A stretch of 19,684 bases of DNA. It comes from Amoeboradix gromovi. Taxonomy: Eukaryota > Sanchytriomycota > Sanchytriomycetes > Sanchytriales > Sanchytriaceae. Position 1 is the stretch's first letter, and each line of letters begins with the position of its first letter. The notes under the pieces were generated by a model. The model made no database searches and was not told the origin of the DNA. It saw only the letters and a program-made list of their open reading frames with translations. The DNA is taken from positions 1 through 19,684 of the forward strand of contig JADGIF010000107.1 in assembly GCA_018985225.1 (NCBI GenBank), read 5' to 3'. Position numbers and translations under genes: made by a program. Positions 16,871 through 19,684 of this stretch are shown here, one piece after another.

Positions 16871-17257
16871 GTCTAGTGTGCTAGCTTCGGAGGGTCGCGG
16901 AAAGGAAATAACAAGTCTTCTATAAAATCTTTTCTATCATTACTACCATGTCTTAGTGATGAACTGTCTCTTTGTTACAAATATGCGCATTAGGAAAATA
17001 TGTGTTGAAATCTTATCTATGAATGGATTACAAAGAAAGTGTTGTACTAGTTGTAGGCAAATGATGGAAATAATATTATTACGGAGCAAATAATATGCCA
17101 TGCGATAACGGCTGCAAGATTGGGATATAAGAAAGTAGACTACGCGCAAGGAATGTAAATTCCTCAAGTGGCAGGTCTTCGAACTTACTGCGGCGCATCG
17201 AGATCATATATCTCACGTAGTCAATCCATATTAAGAAACTTAAATAAAACTAATTTT
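16871..17257 (+). other. Spacer without an intact gene
   Basis: Only fragments are visible, for example a plus-strand stretch around 16960-17080 containing MRIRKICVEILSMNGLQRKC, possibly the end of the decayed ORF upstream. A minus-strand ORF of 74 codons (16943-17167) is not convincing. No RNA gene or repeat was seen. Confidence 0.35.
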
Positions 17258-18409
17258 TTACTTAAAACTGAAAACACTTCTGCTTTCATCTGGATTTAGT
17301 ACTTTGAATTGTGATAGCGGTTCTTTGTATGGCTCTTGTCGATTAAAATTCCAGTCGTTGTGACTATCAAGTTCTTCTTCACTCTGATTATAACTGTCAT
17401 GGAAAGAAATTTTGTCTCTCTTTTTTCTTATCCAAATACAGAGTATTATACCTACAAAAACCAACAAACTTGCCAATGTAATACCCAAAATTGCCCCTAT
17501 ACTAAGCCCACTACTTACTGCAGAACTTCTTCCAAAATTGGGTGGAGTGACATTGACCGAATCGCCAAGCGGTTTATAATCACTTACAAGTGATGAAATG
17601 TTGCGATCTGGTGCATATAAATATAAGGTGTATTGATCATCCTTGTCATCACTTCCAAATATTATAAAGACATGCCTTCTAATGCACATCAAATGGTGGT
17701 ATTTTCTATTTGGTAGGTTTATAGCCAACTGAGTCCAAATGTTAGAAACTGTATTGAAAGCCCAAAAATCATTCAAAGTAGCATTTCCATAGCCCCCGAA
17801 TAAATATATATATTCTCCCATGGCACAAGCCCCATGACCAACTCTATCAGGTGGCCCATTTGCGGTTTGGATGAGTTGAATATTAAGAGAGGTCAAATCT
17901 ATTTTATATATGCTGTTCATATTTGCCAACGCGTTAGATGTAGCTCCACCAAGCATATATGCGTAGTTATTTACAATGGTCCAGGTGAAATCCATTAGTG
18001 GTGGTATTGAGTGCTGAATTTGTTTCCATTGCTGATCCCTGGGTGTATACAAGTACATGTTTTTTAATACTTGCTGCTGCTGTTTACCACCGTATACTAG
18101 CAGCGCATCGTTGTATAACAAACAATTAAATCCATCACTCTCGTAGCCACCTTTAACATCTATCTTGTCATTGGATATGAAATACGACTGATTATTTATA
18201 CAGAGTATCTCATTGTTGTCACTTGGAACGCAGCATCCAAATATTGGATTATTTATTGGCAGCTGCCTCCAAAACACATAGGGAACATTATTTAAACTAA
18301 ACCCATTGTTTACATTTAATTTTATAATGTTTGGCTGTGTCCCACCAATTATGAACAACTCATCTCCCAATATAACTGATTGGAATTTACTTCGTCCTTC
18401 AACTTGCAT
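17258..18409 (-). CDS. Kelch-repeat (galactose-oxidase-like beta-propeller) single-pass membrane protein, 383 aa
   Basis: Kelch blades are marked by the recurring hydrophobic-GG pattern: DELFIIGGTQ, DALLVYGGKQQQQVLKNMYL, NYAYMLGGATSNALANMNSI, EYIYLFGGYGNATLNDFWAF with W in SNIWTQLA, and a weaker HVFIIFGSDD. After a spacer, SIGAILGITLASLLVFVGII with LCIWIRKKRD is one transmembrane helix with a basic stop-transfer end, followed by an acidic, Ser-rich tail of about 50 residues. The topology therefore suggests an extracellular propeller and cytosolic tail, but no signal peptide is encoded: the ATG lies directly after an in-frame TAA and the ORF begins at the first blade. Either a first exon was missed or the 5' end has been lost. 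A dead Fanzor copy lies just upstream. The ligand is unknown. Confidence 0.85.
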   Translation of the reverse strand: MQVEGRSKFQSVILGDELFIIGGTQPNIIKLNVNNGFSLNNVPYVFWRQLPINNPIFGCCVPSDNNEILCINNQSYFISNDKIDVKGGYESDGFNCLLYNDALLVYGGKQQQQVLKNMYLYTPRDQQWKQIQHSIPPLMDFTWTIVNNYAYMLGGATSNALANMNSIYKIDLTSLNIQLIQTANGPPDRVGHGACAMGEYIYLFGGYGNATLNDFWAFNTVSNIWTQLAINLPNRKYHHLMCIRRHVFIIFGSDDKDDQYTLYLYAPDRNISSLVSDYKPLGDSVNVTPPNFGRSSAVSSGLSIGAILGITLASLLVFVGIILCIWIRKKRDKISFHDSYNQSEEELDSHNDWNFNRQEPYKEPLSQFKVLNPDESRSVFSFK

Positions 18410-18557
18410 TTAAAATGGTTCAGGGAGTTGAACGTTTTAAAGCAGCTCGAGTTTAGTTGTCTAAATTATTTATCGTGATAACTTGAGCTGTATCGCTCCG
18501 ATGCGCTCTCCATCTAGGCTTTTCTAATGGTATGAAAACTTCATGATCTTTCTTGTG

Positions 18558-19017
18558 TTCAGTTGCAAGTGGCCCCAGCCTCGCGATCGAGAAAATGTCC
18601 AGTCTAATAAAACATTCATAGATACAGAACAAACGCTTCGGTGCCCCGAAACTGATCCCAAGAAAGGAAAGGTATGACGCCTCCCAACGTCGGGAAAGAG
18701 ATTCCAGCATAAGTAGCGCTTGACCTCCAAGTGTAAAACAAAAGGAAAGGCATGGGTTGAGTGTAATGAAGCAGTTACAAGCCAAACATGTATAAGTTGT
18801 GAAACTCCAAAGAAAAACAGTTCTAAGACATAAATTTACAAATTGTCATTCGGATGGGGACAGAGACTATGTGGGCAGCAAGGAACACGTACTTAAAATA
18901 TCTAGACCCATGTCCAACCCTGCCTCATAGTAGCAAAAAGCTGTGCAATCAGTATCAGAGCGACTGCTTTTTCAGTCTCTGCAATTTCTTGATTTTTTAA
19001 GAAACTACGATTTTTAA
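18558..19017 (+). pseudogene. Fanzor/TnpB-like pseudogene, second clear copy
   Basis: Plus-strand sequence parallel to the relic at 8724-9158. One frame gives RLTSKCKTKGKAWVECNEAV then TSQTCISCETPKKN (first zinc-ribbon pair), matching KFKCKQRGKTMVKCNESFTSQTCTRCGTLKK there. After a shift, FTNCHSDGDRDYV follows (second half-ribbon and the RuvC III Asp). After another shift comes WAARNTYLKYLDPCPTLPHS, and the end is LDFLRNYDF with TAA 19015-19017. At least two frameshifts and three in-frame stops separate the pieces, so it is dead. Nucleotide similarity to the other copy continues past the stop (TTTTAACG.GGAG). The N-terminal limit is uncertain: the stretch 18558-18700 is open in the same frame but not clearly homologous. 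Minus-strand ORFs over it (18453-18785 and 18524-18730) look like shadows. Confidence 0.65.
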
Positions 19018-19267
19018 CGGGGAGCTAATGTGAAACTTTTGTGCACAATCGTAAGTCAGTATCTTCTGGGAGCCTTCCCCCTTAATATTAGTTCATTTGG
19101 TTATTTAAAGCCGAGCTCGTTTATTTTACTTCAGTAGATGAATCCATACTGGAACCATATACCTCTTGCAATTACAATAAATGATTTATTCGCCTACGTT
19201 AAATGTGAAGCTCAGAGATGCTGTCGTGAAGTGGTCGGCTGAGTTTTACACTGTGAAAACACTTTAA

Positions 19268-19556
19268 GACATCAAATATAAAAACTGGACTTACTTTTTG
19301 TAACAACTTGGAACATTATTTAAGAGGCGAGTGGACATTCAGCTAGTTGCGGAGTTGACGAGTATAAAATGCACCTTTTGTTTAGATGCTCAAAGACCTC
19401 GTATATTTGAACGAGATGCAGGGTCTTCTACTTTTATTTGAAGAGGGGATTGAAAGTAATGAAAGAAAATTGGTATAATAGAAGATCTTTTATAGCATTT
19501 CCTCCGTATGGTGCACCTTTAAAACGGGTTAGTCAAGTTTTTATATTTGGTGTCCC
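19268..19556 (+). mobile_element. TIR element copy 3 (MITE-like, diverged)
   Basis: The left end GACATCAAATATAAAAACTG and the right end, reverse-complemented GGGACACCAAATATAAAAAC, form the same terminal inverted repeat as the other two copies. Internal blocks TGCACCTTTTGTTTAGATGC, CTCAAAGACCTCG and ATGAAAGAAAATTGG align with copies 1 and 2 at roughly 70%. It is in the orientation of copy 2. Its right end is about 20 bp beyond the stop codon of the ABC transporter, i.e. inserted in that gene's 3' flank. Confidence 0.75.
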
Positions 19557-19578
19557 AAATGATGTAGTTTACTGCCTT

Positions 19579-19684
19579 TTATTGTCTCATTAATTTTATA
19601 AATACATCTTCCAGTGTTCCTTGACTTATTCCAAACGACTGAATGAATCCCGCATCTGTGCTATTCTCCAGCACTCCTAGTAAT
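19579..19684 (-). CDS. ABC transporter C-terminus (ABCA-like), partial at window end
   Basis: The minus-strand frame entering from the window edge encodes LGVLENSTDAGFIQSFGISQ then GTLEDVFIKLMRQ and TAA (19579-19581). The GIS..TLEDVF.KL pattern closes the second nucleotide-binding domain of ABCA-type ABC transporters, the family of lipid exporters. Only 35 codons are visible, so subfamily and completeness cannot be judged. A TIR element sits immediately downstream of the stop. Confidence 0.65.
   Translation of the reverse strand, partial: LLGVLENSTDAGFIQSFGISQGTLEDVFIKLMRQ

Noticed and set aside
18453-18785. 110-codon minus-strand ORF upstream of the kelch gene, considered as its missing first exon
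   Set aside because: It is antisense to the Fanzor relic, has no signal peptide in a usable position, and no clean splice joins it to the kelch frame.
1-19684. CRISPR array, bacterial operons or prophage
   Set aside because: No regularly spaced repeats were seen, and gene types, the tRNA and splice signals are eukaryotic.

Overview
The window looks like nuclear DNA of an AT-rich fungus, probably an early-diverging (non-Dikarya) lineage. The best evidence is a cell-wall-integrity (Slt2/Mpk1-type) MAP kinase, an ER glucosidase II alpha subunit, eS17, Hub1/UBL5, an F-box/leucine-rich protein, and a kelch protein with one membrane span. The style of the last two recalls Entomophthoromycotina such as Conidiobolus, but that placement is inference. 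The standard genetic code fits all intact genes.

Layout. 1-3586: an 86-bp exact copy of the glucosidase II 3' end at the window edge, a nonsense-riddled relic (166-1071, possibly a terpene cyclase), an intact Schlafen/AlbA_2-type gene (1187-2587), and a second decayed gene (2671-3454). 3587-8682: the conserved block, with glucosidase II alpha (minus), tRNA-Gly(TCC), Hub1/UBL5, a small unknown gene converging on it, and the MAP kinase (minus). A Fanzor (eukaryotic TnpB) C-terminal remnant lies between the last two. 8683-11330: no intact gene, but a clear Fanzor pseudogene (8724-9158), two further decayed coding regions, and a roughly 300-bp terminal-inverted-repeat (TIR) element. 11331-12997: F-box/LRR gene and eS17. 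13650-13949: a second, inverted copy of the TIR element. 14110-18409: a DASS/CitT-type anion transporter, a dienelactone hydrolase, a decayed ORF and a kelch membrane protein. 18558-19684: a third Fanzor relic, a third TIR element, and the C-terminus of an ABCA-like ABC transporter running off the window.

Three observations stand out. (1) Two conserved genes, and possibly a third, are read correctly only if introns of 19-20 nt are removed; the two best share GTATTTC at the 5' end, TTAAC near the 3' end and a terminal AG. (2) Three dead copies of one Fanzor family share a conserved C-terminal tail. (3) A non-autonomous TIR element is present three times. The conserved genes are unrelated housekeeping or signalling functions and do not form a pathway. 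The spaces between them are dominated by mobile-element remains and point-mutated gene relics.
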